This document shows positions 24,608 through 33,457 of a DNA stretch of 64,000 nucleotides, piece after piece. Both the position numbers and the translations under genes were made by a program. The stretch is from UBA5342 sp965662645. GTDB lineage: Bacteria; Bacteroidota; Bacteroidia; Bacteroidales; UBA5342. The stretch lies in contig CBFIII010000002.1 of NCBI GenBank assembly GCA_965662645.1, forward strand, positions 62,001-126,000. The letters run 5' to 3'. Positions within the stretch are counted from its first letter, which is position 1. Every line of letters begins with the position of its first letter. Under the pieces are notes generated by a model. That model did no database searches, was not told the origin of the DNA, and was given only the letters and a program-made list of their open reading frames with translations.

Positions 24608-26113
24608 TTAGAAAGGATAACTGAATGAAGAGCTTTCTAATGGTTTTTCAAAGAATGATTTTGAGTTCTTTTTCTTGGCTGCTTGTCGTTGTCGTTCTCC
24701 AATGACAATATTGATTCCAAATTGGAAATTAACAGCACTAAGGTTGGCCGGAAGACTTACGGGGATCTCGATAGGATCTTCGTTTTCTGAGGTTATTGTG
24801 CTGCCTCCTGAAGAATAGCCAGGAATCACATCAGTTGCAACAAAAATATAAAAAGGGAACATTCTTAGCCCTAAAACACCGCCATAAGAGTTCTGTGTCT
24901 TTAAACCTATGTTATAGTTAAGGCCTAAGGTGAGGATACGGTTAAAATTAGCATTGGCAGCAAAGATGAAATTCTGACGTCTTTCTTTTTCTATAAACCT
25001 TGTTTTTGAAATGAGACCTAAAGATAATGCTGACGTTAATTCATACTCAGCGGCTAAATAGAGTTTGGGTGATAGGTTGTTCGAAAAGGCATTATGGGTT
25101 GAGTTTGAAGTGTAAGAGTCTTTCAAACTATCTATAATGCTAGAAAAGGCGTCATCGTTAATGGTGAAGATGCCGTCGTCTCCTGTAGTAGCAAGGTCTG
25201 ATATCCCCTTGAAACTGTAGTTGGCATCGAAATTAATATTTTCCACTTGTTTTTTCCAGTTTATTTTTCCTAAATCAATTAAACTGGCTGATAACTTGAG
25301 CTGTGGTATGACTTCATATTCTACACCTAAGTCAAGACCAAAACCAGAGTTACCACCATTGGCCAGTAATAGATCTATGATGCGTCCAGGATTGTTGAAG
25401 TCTTCTGTTTCATGAAAACCAGTAGGGAAATCGTCTTCGTCTTTTTCTATTTCTACCGGACCACTTACATCAAAGGTGCCGCGTACATCGTAAGTCCAGG
25501 CTTCTTCTGTTGTTGTGATATCAAATTTGTTAAATTCTATAGAGGCATTTCCTATACCCTTGAGGTATTTTGCGGTTATCCCGACGTTTAGTTTATCGTT
25601 TATTTCGCGAGAAAGACCAACCGTGTATTCATTGTATATTCGCCCATTAAAGCCTAGACCTGATAAGTCGTGAACAATGCTAAGATCATTCATCTTGAAT
25701 AAGCCGCGAGGAATGCCCCATTTGAAATCCATCCGTGTGTTTATGGCTAGATGAATGAAGTTTTTCCCACTTCTAAATCCCATATTAAATAAGCTGGTGT
25801 TTAGCTCGGTAGAGATGTAAGAGGTTTTGTGGAGGTCGTTAACAAAGGGTTTGTATAGTTCTTCATATTTATTCCATACATAATGCCCATTGCTATAAAT
25901 ATCGTTTAGTCCTATATCCGAAGATAAATGGAGGTTGACGTTATTTATTATTGGTAAACCAAAATAAAAATTATAATTGGGCGAAAAAGCAGGATTTAAA
26001 ATGGATGCTTGTGGCAGATTGTCCATAAAATAAAGAGAACTGACTACCTGAGCCTTTGTCTTTGTTAGGACAAAGGAAAAACTTAATAATAGGATGATTA
26101 TAATTGTCTTCAT
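24608..26113 (-). CDS. DUF5723-like outer-membrane barrel protein
   Basis: The 501-residue protein has a signal peptide (LLLSFSFVLTKTKA) and then repeated amphipathic beta strands typical of an outer-membrane barrel. The opening after the signal, SSLYFMDNLPQASILNPAFSPNYNFYFGLP, is the hallmark of the DUF5723 family of Bacteroidota, related in style to PorP/SprF-type barrels. Function is unknown. It is the third and last gene of a leftward cluster, 21 bp after the large lipoprotein gene, and is followed by a terminator. The C-terminus ends in SFSYPF, compatible with a barrel-assembly signal. Confidence 0.75.
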   Translation of the reverse strand: MKTIIIILLLSFSFVLTKTKAQVVSSLYFMDNLPQASILNPAFSPNYNFYFGLPIINNVNLHLSSDIGLNDIYSNGHYVWNKYEELYKPFVNDLHKTSYISTELNTSLFNMGFRSGKNFIHLAINTRMDFKWGIPRGLFKMNDLSIVHDLSGLGFNGRIYNEYTVGLSREINDKLNVGITAKYLKGIGNASIEFNKFDITTTEEAWTYDVRGTFDVSGPVEIEKDEDDFPTGFHETEDFNNPGRIIDLLLANGGNSGFGLDLGVEYEVIPQLKLSASLIDLGKINWKKQVENINFDANYSFKGISDLATTGDDGIFTINDDAFSSIIDSLKDSYTSNSTHNAFSNNLSPKLYLAAEYELTSALSLGLISKTRFIEKERRQNFIFAANANFNRILTLGLNYNIGLKTQNSYGGVLGLRMFPFYIFVATDVIPGYSSGGSTITSENEDPIEIPVSLPANLSAVNFQFGINIVIGERQRQAAKKKNSKSFFEKPLESSSFSYPF

Positions 26114-26134
26114 AGTGTCTTGTTTTTTCCAAAA

Positions 26135-28096
26135 TTATTCTACAATAATAGTGGCGGAGCTTGATCCTATTGAAAATTTATAGCCAACTTCTAGTGCATT
26201 GCCTTTCTCTACTTGAAAATAATCGTTTTCATCCATGGCGAAGTGTACTTTTAGTCTTACACTATCCATCTTTTGAAGTTTCTCATATCTGTTGGCATCT
26301 ACAACGAGGCTCCATATCGCAGTGTCTTTTTTATTTTCAACACTCGATGGGATGATGATTTGTTCGTCAAGAAACATACTATCTAAGATTTCTGTTTCCC
26401 CTTGATTGTCGGTTTCTTCAAAATAAAATTGTGTGGCAATATCAAAAGGAAAATTCTTGGTCCATAATTTAACATTAATGTTTAATGAATCATTTTCATC
26501 AAGTCTTAAAAGTGAGTCAATGCCCAATGATTCAAATGACATCTTTTCTGTGACTTCATAATTAATGTCGTCAAATCTAAAAGCAATTGGTATCTCAGCT
26601 TCTGCTGTTAGCGACACATCATACATCTCTTCTCTCATCGATTCATCATACAGATAGATGAAATTATGTTTATCAGGGAGGCCTGCATTATCTTCTGGAT
26701 TTAATATTAAAACGTAATCTAATTTAAGTCCTTTGATTTTGAAAATGTCGATCTCACTTAAGCGTGATGTGGTAGAGTCTATGACTAAGCTGTCTTCTAA
26801 GCCGATTACTTTTTGTGTGAAAGAGTAGGGATTTAAAGGTTGCTTTATTCCTAAAATAGCGTCTCCACTATTGGTGATGAGTTCTGGTGTTGTTGACGTT
26901 TTAAATGTCATATTATTTAACGCTAACTGAGCTCCAAATCCTAAGTTACTTCTTAATTTAAGTTTTAGATTAGGGTCTTTGAATGTGAAGCCATCTATTT
27001 TAAACTTATCGGGTAGTATATTAAAAAGATCTAAAGGAATGTCTAAATTGTTAGCCATGAGAGAATCTTTGCCATAGTTAAATTGTACTTGTTGAAATTT
27101 TAAATTTTCTATGCTTACATTAACGTCTAATATTTTGGGTAATGGAACGACTGCTTTTTTTATAGGGTTATTAATTTCCATCCAATTTAGAATTTTTAAT
27201 CCCATCATATTGTCACCATTGCCTTCGTAATACATCCCAGCTAAGTCGATGGTGATGATGGTGTCGTATGATGTTAACCTGAAGTCTTGGTTAAAATTCT
27301 CGTTTGTGGTCGTGAACATATTGCCCAGAGCCATATTCATTTTTATTTCTAAGCCTGCTGGAAACTGACCATTTGTGTTTGTTATTGGTAAATAATAGTT
27401 TGTAGAGATGATGGTGTCTAATCCGTCTTTTTGATAACGAAAAGAGGGGGTCATACGTAAACTGTCATCTGTAATGAATGGTATATCATCTGGTGAAACC
27501 TTAATATTGATTTGTCCACTTTCTATTTCTACTTTATAGATTTCAAAATCTATTCCTAAGTTCATTACTTTGTCTAAATCGAGACCGTCAATTTTTATGT
27601 TATTAACATTTTGGGTGTCAAGGAAAATAGAGTTGGCGTTGTCATAACGTGTAGCAAAAGTATCACTTATCATCATTGAAATGGTAGAGTCTATTGTCTT
27701 ACTTCCTCCATTGCCATTGGGTATTTGTCCTATGACTTGATATGTGGTGGGCGTAGTGTCTGTCTCCATATCAAATGATTGTTCAAATTCTGTGACGTTA
27801 CCAAAATCAAGATCTGTGGCATTCAAGAAGACTGACAGTTGGTCGTAAAAATCTACTATCGTATCGTATTTGATATAGGCTTTATTGTCTATGAAAGTAA
27901 TAAAGCCTGTGCCGAGTTCGTCGAAGTTAATGAGACTATCGTATTCGATTAGGAGATTGCCATTCATTAATGGGGCGGCTATCTTAATGGGCATTTCTAA
28001 TTGGTCAATATTTTCCGTGTTTATCTCAAGAGGTTCATAACAGGCTGTTGCTAGAAATATAAAGATGAGCCAGCTATATTGTTTTATATTTTTCAT
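26135..28096 (-). CDS. Large envelope lipoprotein, unknown
   Basis: The 653-residue protein has a lipoprotein signal with Cys19 (IFLATAC). The mature part is rich in beta strands, Asn and Asp, and has blocks that recur with variations: IDSTISMMISD, IISTNYYLPIT, YDTIITIDLAGMYYEG, IDSTTSRLSEID. This suggests several beta-sandwich or long beta-solenoid units. I see no catalytic motif and do not recognise the family. It lies 73 bp after the PD40 gene and 21 bp before the DUF5723 barrel gene, so the three are probably one operon whose products meet at the outer membrane. Confidence 0.7.
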   Translation of the reverse strand: MKNIKQYSWLIFIFLATACYEPLEINTENIDQLEMPIKIAAPLMNGNLLIEYDSLINFDELGTGFITFIDNKAYIKYDTIVDFYDQLSVFLNATDLDFGNVTEFEQSFDMETDTTPTTYQVIGQIPNGNGGSKTIDSTISMMISDTFATRYDNANSIFLDTQNVNNIKIDGLDLDKVMNLGIDFEIYKVEIESGQINIKVSPDDIPFITDDSLRMTPSFRYQKDGLDTIISTNYYLPITNTNGQFPAGLEIKMNMALGNMFTTTNENFNQDFRLTSYDTIITIDLAGMYYEGNGDNMMGLKILNWMEINNPIKKAVVPLPKILDVNVSIENLKFQQVQFNYGKDSLMANNLDIPLDLFNILPDKFKIDGFTFKDPNLKLKLRSNLGFGAQLALNNMTFKTSTTPELITNSGDAILGIKQPLNPYSFTQKVIGLEDSLVIDSTTSRLSEIDIFKIKGLKLDYVLILNPEDNAGLPDKHNFIYLYDESMREEMYDVSLTAEAEIPIAFRFDDINYEVTEKMSFESLGIDSLLRLDENDSLNINVKLWTKNFPFDIATQFYFEETDNQGETEILDSMFLDEQIIIPSSVENKKDTAIWSLVVDANRYEKLQKMDSVRLKVHFAMDENDYFQVEKGNALEVGYKFSIGSSSATIIVE

Positions 28097-28169
28097 GGCA
28101 AATGGGTTTGAAATGAAAGTTTTTTTCTTTTAAAAAGGAATTTGAAGTGGCATTATTAGCTTCAATGAT

Positions 28170-29762
28170 TTATTCGATTGTAGTGCCTAGTGTATCAGTA
28201 AGAATTTGTATGTAAGAAGAGTCAATATCTATTGTTTTTAATGAATCGCTCATTTCTTTCAATATGTCTTCTGTGTTGTTCTTATTAAGTAAGCTATCTA
28301 ATTTTGTGTCGTAGCTGGTTGGATCATTAATAATATCTGGATTGTAGAATATACTGTCAAGACAGAACAAATCGTGTTCAATATTGTTTACAAATGATGA
28401 TTTTAAAATAACAATATTTCCTAAACTGTCTGTTGTAGTATAGGGTAACATTGTGACTTTATAGAGGTCGGCACCTCCTTTGCTATCGGGGCGTATTCCA
28501 CAGTATAATGCCGATGAGTCATTTATGGGGATGAAACTTAAGTCGTTTTCAGCTGTGTTGATTGGTGATCCCAGATTTTGAATGCTGTCCCATTGGTTAT
28601 TGCCTTGATATGTAGATTTAAAAATATCAAAGCCGCCTATTGAGCCTGGACCATTGGAGATGTAATAAAGATCACCATTATAAAAGGTGATGACTTCTTC
28701 TTCTCCTGCTGTATTGATTTCTCCTCCTATTTTAATTGGTTTTTCCCACTTGTTTTTTTCGTTTTTTAAAGTGATATAAAGATCTGAATATTCTTGTCTG
28801 GGATCACGTGTAGATGAAAAAACAAGAGCACTATCTCCAATATAACAAGCTGTTCCTTCTTTATAGTTAGAGTTGATTTTTTTGTAAGGTTTTGCTTTTA
28901 CTTTTTCCCCTTTTTTTGTGGCAATCATAATATTGCCTCCTTTTTCCATCGATTGAAATAAAAGACCATTATTAATGGTGTCATTGGCTAGTGGTATGCG
29001 ATTATCTTCGGGTACATAGGGAAAGGCGGATGATATTTCTACAGGTCCAAAATGAGTTATAGAGTCTAATTGTATTTCATAGATCTGGAACGTATTGTAT
29101 TTTTCATGAAGTCTATCAGAGGCAAAATAGAGATGATTGTCTGGTGTGAGGACTGGTGCTATTTCATGTGAAGACTCATTTGCTATACCGAAATTCTCGA
29201 ATGAAATATTTATGGAATCGTTGGTGTTTTTGAGTCCTATTTCACAAGCAGTGATTAAATCTGTTATGATTTGATCAAATGGGTGTTGTTTCTTTTTTAG
29301 GTCAAATGTTTTATAAAATGTGTTGTAGTATTCAGAAGACAAGGAGTCTCGAAATGCTTCATAGTTTTGCTTGGCTGCTTCATAGTTGCTATTAAAATGA
29401 TAAGCTTTTGCTAAATAAAATTGGTATAAGGGACTTATTGTGCTGTCACAGGTCTGTAGGTAGGTCAGTGATAAGTGTTTTTTATCAGAGTGTAAATAAG
29501 ATATCGCAATCCGCCAATTCAAGGGGCTGAAGTCATGAGTTTTTTTATATAAAGAAAGGTAAGTTGGCAGTACAGACTGATAAGTGTCTTTCGACGAAAA
29601 GTATATTTTATCTGCTTTCTTTAGGTCTTTTACATCTTTTCGTGTTATGCTACTATCCATATCGGCAAAAGTTTTATAGTTTATAACTATATCGTTTTGT
29701 GCTTTTAGTGTAGATAGTCCAAGTGTGCAAAGAAGTAGAATGCTTATTGTTATAGGCTTCAT
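28170..29762 (-). CDS. PD40 (WD40-like) envelope protein
   Basis: The 530-residue protein has a cleavable signal (ISILLLCTLGLSTLKAQ), an N-terminal helical part (about 40-165) that looks like TPR repeats, and then PD40 beta-propeller blades: LTPDNHLYFASDR, GTACYIGDSALVFSSTRD, FYNGDLYYISNGPGSIGGFDIF, FIPINDSSALYCGIRPDSKGGADLY. Bacteroidota proteins with this order often end in an OmpA peptidoglycan-binding domain, as in the T9SS protein PorE. This one ends instead in a Ser/Thr/Asp-rich tail with no OmpA motif. It is the first gene of the three-gene envelope cluster. Confidence 0.75.
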   Translation of the reverse strand: MKPITISILLLCTLGLSTLKAQNDIVINYKTFADMDSSITRKDVKDLKKADKIYFSSKDTYQSVLPTYLSLYKKTHDFSPLNWRIAISYLHSDKKHLSLTYLQTCDSTISPLYQFYLAKAYHFNSNYEAAKQNYEAFRDSLSSEYYNTFYKTFDLKKKQHPFDQIITDLITACEIGLKNTNDSINISFENFGIANESSHEIAPVLTPDNHLYFASDRLHEKYNTFQIYEIQLDSITHFGPVEISSAFPYVPEDNRIPLANDTINNGLLFQSMEKGGNIMIATKKGEKVKAKPYKKINSNYKEGTACYIGDSALVFSSTRDPRQEYSDLYITLKNEKNKWEKPIKIGGEINTAGEEEVITFYNGDLYYISNGPGSIGGFDIFKSTYQGNNQWDSIQNLGSPINTAENDLSFIPINDSSALYCGIRPDSKGGADLYKVTMLPYTTTDSLGNIVILKSSFVNNIEHDLFCLDSIFYNPDIINDPTSYDTKLDSLLNKNNTEDILKEMSDSLKTIDIDSSYIQILTDTLGTTIE

Positions 29763-29794
29763 GTTCTTAGGTTTTTAATGGTTGAAATATTTTG

Positions 29795-29802
29795 CAAAAT
29801 TA
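29795..29802 (-). promoter_or_regulatory. -7 element for the envelope cluster
   Basis: Minus-strand TAATTTTG matches TAnnTTTG, about 33 bp before the PD40 gene start. No -33 box is clear. Confidence 0.4.
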
Positions 29803-29949
29803 CGATGTTTTATGCAATGTTGCCTAGTTTTTTTGTTTTAAATGACAAATAATCAAGTTTTTTAGTGTTTTAATGGAAAAGGAGTTGATTAAAATGGTTT
29901 TTATTGTAATTATTAATGCTTAATTCTTTCTATATTCTTTCAGAAATAG

Positions 29950-29957
29950 TAAATTTG
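29950..29957 (+). promoter_or_regulatory. -7 element for transketolase
   Basis: TAAATTTG matches TAnnTTTG, about 50 bp before the transketolase ATG. The A/T-rich leader without a Shine-Dalgarno site is typical for this phylum. Confidence 0.5.
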
Positions 29958-30008
29958 CATTTCTACAAAGTTTAAAACTATAACATTTTAATTATTAATA
30001 TTTTATAT

Positions 30009-32024
30009 ATGGACACCAACATTAATCGTGCAGCTGATAACATTAGGATTCTGTCTGCAGCTATGGTAGAAAAAGCGAATTCGGGACACCCGGGAGGAGC
30101 AATGGGAGGCGCTGATTTTGTCAATGTCTTGTTTTCTGAGTTTTTAAACTACGATCCACAAGATAGAACATGGCCTTTCCGTGACCGTTTTTTCTTGGAT
30201 CCTGGTCATATGTCACCAATGCTTTATTCTGTTTTGTCTCTTACAGGTTCGTATGGTATGGATGATCTTATGAACTTTCGTCAATGGGGATCAGTAACGC
30301 CAGGTCATCCTGAAATTGATCTTAAACGTGGTGTAGAAAACACTTCTGGCCCATTAGGTCAAGGTCACACTATGGCTGTAGGTGCTGCTATTACCGAGCG
30401 TTTTATGGCTTCTCGTTTTGGTGAATGGATGGCACATAAAACATATGCTTTTATTTCAGATGGCGGTGTTCAAGAAGAAATCTCTCAAGGTGCTGGTCGT
30501 GTGGCTGGTTATTTAGGTTTGAGTAATCTTATTATGTTTTATGATTCTAATGATATTCAACTTTCAACAAATACTGATGCTGTAACAAAAGAAGATACAG
30601 CAATGAAATATCAGGCTTGGGGATGGAATACCATTACAATAAATGGTAATAATGCTGACGAGATACGTGCTGCGTTGAAAACAGCGAATGCTGAAACCGA
30701 AAAGCCAACACTTATCATCGGTAAAACTATTATGGGGAAAGGATGTCTGACTCCTGAGGATGCCAATTTTGAACGTCAGTGTTCTACTCACGGTCAGCCT
30801 ATTTCTGCTGCGGGAGCTGATTTTTCAAAGACTATTTCTAATTTAGGAGGTAATCCTGAAAAGCCATTTACTATTTTCCCTGAAGTGGCTCAGCTCTATG
30901 CAGAAGCACAAGCTAAGAAATCAAAAATGGTTGCTGACAAAAAAGCAGCTTACGCTATTTGGGCGAAGGAAAATCCTGCATTGGCGACTAAGTTGGATTC
31001 TTTCCTTAGCGGAAAAGCTCCTGATGTAGATTATAAAGCAATAGAACAAAAAGCTGGTGCTGCTACGCGTGCTGCATCTGCCACTGTATTGTCTTATTTG
31101 GCTGATAATGTAGAGAATATGATTGTGATGTCTGCTGACCTTGCTAACTCTGATAAGACGGATGGTTTTCTTAAGAAGACTACTATTTTTAAGAAAGGTG
31201 ATTTTAGTGGTCAGTTTTTTCAAGCTGGTGTATGTGAGTTGACTATGGCTTGTATTGCAAATGGTATGGCCTTGCACGGTGGTGTGATCCCTGCTTGTGC
31301 TACATTCTTTGTCTTCTCAGATTATATGAAACCTGCGATTCGTCTTTCTGCTCTTATGGAGCTTCCTGTGAAGTTCATTTGGACACACGATGCTTTCCGT
31401 GTAGGAGAAGATGGTCCTACTCATCAACCTGTGGAACATGAATTTCAAATTCGCTTATTAGAAAAACTTCAGAATCACTCTCACCATAATTCAATGTTGG
31501 TGTTGCGTCCTGCTGATGTGAATGAAACAACTGTTGCTTGGGAAATGGCAATGGGTAATACTACAACTCCTACGGGGCTTATTTTTACGCGTCAAGGAGT
31601 GGCTAATTTATCAAATAGTTCTTATGACGTTGCTAAGCAGGCTACTAAAGGTGCTTACGTTGTAGAGCAAGATGAAAATCCTGATGTTCTTTTAGTTGCA
31701 AGTGGTTCTGAAGTGAGTACTTTAGCTGCTGGTGCTGTTCTTTTGCGTGAGCGCAAAGGATTAAAAGTTAAATTGGTATCAGCTATCTCTGAAGGTTTAT
31801 TCCGCACACAAGATGAAGCATATCAGAAGGAAGTTATTCCTGCCGATTTGCCTACTTTTGCAATGACTGCTGGTTTACCTGATACGCTTCGTACTTTAGT
31901 TGGAGATAAGGCTGTGATCTGGGGCTTAAGCTCTTTTGGATTCTCAGCACCTGCTTCTATATTAGATGAAAAGCTAGGTTATAATGCTGAAAATGTTTAT
32001 AATCAAGTGATCAAAATGTTATAA
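30009..32024 (+). CDS. tkt: Transketolase
   Basis: The 671-residue thiamine-diphosphate enzyme moves two-carbon units between sugar phosphates in the non-oxidative pentose phosphate pathway. GHPGGAMGGAD near residue 27 and ENTSGPLGQGHTMAVGAA are substrate-site blocks. FISDGGVQEEISQGAGRVAG and the following FYDSND form the ThDP-magnesium site. VGEDGPTHQPVEHE in the middle domain is the transketolase signature. Length is normal for the single-chain form. It is a single gene with its own -7 element and terminator. Codon use is noticeably regular, as in highly expressed genes. Confidence 0.96.
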   Translation: MDTNINRAADNIRILSAAMVEKANSGHPGGAMGGADFVNVLFSEFLNYDPQDRTWPFRDRFFLDPGHMSPMLYSVLSLTGSYGMDDLMNFRQWGSVTPGHPEIDLKRGVENTSGPLGQGHTMAVGAAITERFMASRFGEWMAHKTYAFISDGGVQEEISQGAGRVAGYLGLSNLIMFYDSNDIQLSTNTDAVTKEDTAMKYQAWGWNTITINGNNADEIRAALKTANAETEKPTLIIGKTIMGKGCLTPEDANFERQCSTHGQPISAAGADFSKTISNLGGNPEKPFTIFPEVAQLYAEAQAKKSKMVADKKAAYAIWAKENPALATKLDSFLSGKAPDVDYKAIEQKAGAATRAASATVLSYLADNVENMIVMSADLANSDKTDGFLKKTTIFKKGDFSGQFFQAGVCELTMACIANGMALHGGVIPACATFFVFSDYMKPAIRLSALMELPVKFIWTHDAFRVGEDGPTHQPVEHEFQIRLLEKLQNHSHHNSMLVLRPADVNETTVAWEMAMGNTTTPTGLIFTRQGVANLSNSSYDVAKQATKGAYVVEQDENPDVLLVASGSEVSTLAAGAVLLRERKGLKVKLVSAISEGLFRTQDEAYQKEVIPADLPTFAMTAGLPDTLRTLVGDKAVIWGLSSFGFSAPASILDEKLGYNAENVYNQVIKML

Positions 32025-32137
32025 GAAATTTATTTTCTTACTTAACATGCTAACGCAAAAGTGAATCTGCTTTTGTCTTCCGTCTTCATGTCAAAGTGAC
32101 GATGGTTCTGTTAGATGTTGAACTGATTTATTATAAA

Positions 32138-32180
32138 AAGAAAGCTGTCCTTAAAAAGACGGCTTTCTTTGTTTTTTTAC
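32138..32180 (+). terminator. Intrinsic terminator of transketolase
   Basis: An 11-bp stem (AGAAAGCTGTC with GACGGCTTTCT, one G-U) is followed by TTTGTTTTTTT. It lies about 115 bp after the stop. Confidence 0.8.
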
Positions 32181-32345
32181 GAAAGTGTTGTCAATTGTAG
32201 AACGAGGGTTCAGTGATTTGGTTGATTTTTTTTAAGATGGTTTTTTTATGATATGATCTTGTAAAAAAAAAGAATTAAAGATTCTATCTTTTAATATATT
32301 ATGTCTTATATTTATGGTTGTTTTTTGAACTTTAAATCTATAATT
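32181..32345. other. Non-coding remainder of the gap after transketolase
   Basis: The 321-bp gap between transketolase and the next gene holds the terminator at 32138-32180 and otherwise only T- and A-rich sequence. An upstream in-frame ATG at 32301 would add 15 residues to the next gene but lacks any supporting signal. No RNA gene was seen. Confidence 0.4.
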
Positions 32346-33044
32346 ATGAAAAATAATAAAACTTATTATGGTACTTTGGAGAAATCCGAGACCTTACGTC
32401 CCATCATTATTCCGGATGGGTTAGATGTTGTAGTTTACGAGTCGCTATCTCCATTTTGGGGTTATTATGATGATTATCCAGGTAAGCATAATGATCATGC
32501 TTATTATTATTTATTGTTGTCTGAGCGTTCATCATTTACTCAGGTACATCGTTGGTTGTTAGATGCTCAACGGGAATTGTCGTTTAAAGTGGATATGGAT
32601 TTGGCTATGTTGACATTCGATTATCATCAGTATTATTCTATTCGTTTACGTTATGTAGATAATTTACAGCAGGTGGTTGAGATTCAGCAATTATTGCAAA
32701 GCTTTAAAGCTCCTTTTCTTGTTGGAAAGGCTAAAGAAGAGACCCATTGCCTCACTAAAGTTATCAAGTATTTTGAATTAGAAAAGATAGGTGAAGGTCT
32801 TTGGCTCGATCAGCGTGTTAAAAATCATGGTTATGTGCAGTTGCCAGTTGCTTTAGGAATGCAAGATTTTAAAGCATTTCTTAAACGGGTACGTAATAAT
32901 TGGCAAGGTAATTCTTTTGATGCTGGATTGGGGGTACTGACCACTTCTAAGGAGGTTATTGATGTCGTACGCGTCTATTCCAAATCAATAAGAGATGAAC
33001 ATTATTTAGAAGAATTAAAGGCTGTTCTGTTAGCTAATCTTTAA
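32346..33044 (+). CDS. Uncharacterised soluble protein
   Basis: The product is 232 residues from the ATG at 32346, which follows an A/T-rich leader typical of the phylum. There is no signal peptide or membrane segment, so it is probably cytosolic. The N-terminal half is rich in Tyr (PFWGYYDDYPG, HAYYYLL, DYHQYYSIRLRYVD), and the C-terminal half is helical and charged. No catalytic motif is evident and I do not recognise the family. It is a single gene, convergent with the surE cluster, and is followed by copy C of the hairpin repeat as a likely terminator. Confidence 0.65.
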   Translation: MKNNKTYYGTLEKSETLRPIIIPDGLDVVVYESLSPFWGYYDDYPGKHNDHAYYYLLLSERSSFTQVHRWLLDAQRELSFKVDMDLAMLTFDYHQYYSIRLRYVDNLQQVVEIQQLLQSFKAPFLVGKAKEETHCLTKVIKYFELEKIGEGLWLDQRVKNHGYVQLPVALGMQDFKAFLKRVRNNWQGNSFDAGLGVLTTSKEVIDVVRVYSKSIRDEHYLEELKAVLLANL

Positions 33045-33055
33045 TCCTATATTAA

Positions 33056-33133
33056 GGGTTTATGCCCTGTAGCTTGATGCAAATACTGTTTTCAATATAC
33101 TACCTCGTCTGCTTGCAGCGGGGTAGTTTTTTG
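33056..33133 (+). repeat. Double-hairpin repeat, copy C
   Basis: The first hairpin is degraded (GTAGCTTGATGC). The second is intact and the best of the three: CTACCTCG (33100-33107) pairs with CGGGGTAG (33119-33126) over 8 bp with one G-U around TCTGCTTGCAG, and TTTTTTG follows. It lies 11 bp after the stop of the unknown gene and has the form of an intrinsic terminator. Confidence 0.65.
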
Positions 33134-33163
33134 TAAATAGCATTTGGATGTTGTTTGGTGTCT

Positions 33164-33457
33164 TTATAAAAAGCGAAAGATCATTACAATGACGCCATAG
33201 AGGAGCGTGGCACTTACAACGCCACGTCCTAATAGCCAATTTTCTTTGTGCATAGCATAGAGAAAAAGAAATAAGTTAGGGAAGGCTCCTATGGCTAGGA
33301 GTCCCGATAACTGATTGAAACGAAATAATTCTTTAAGGACTTGTATTACGCCTAATGTGCCTTGATAACGCAGACTTATGAATACAAACATAAATAAGGC
33401 TGGCAATATTAAAGAAGTTATAAGTCCTATAAGAAAATAGCGTTTTGTTGGTCTCAT
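33164..33457 (-). CDS. Small membrane protein coupled to surE
   Basis: The 97-residue protein has three predicted membrane helices (about residues 8-28, 46-67 and 75-96) and a short basic N-terminus. Its ATG overlaps the surE stop by 4 bp, so its translation is probably coupled to surE. No family is recognised with certainty. Similar small membrane proteins lie next to surE or lpxB in some Bacteroidales (from memory, unverified). No lpxB follows here. Confidence 0.7.
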   Translation of the reverse strand: MRPTKRYFLIGLITSLILPALFMFVFISLRYQGTLGVIQVLKELFRFNQLSGLLAIGAFPNLFLFLYAMHKENWLLGRGVVSATLLYGVIVMIFRFL

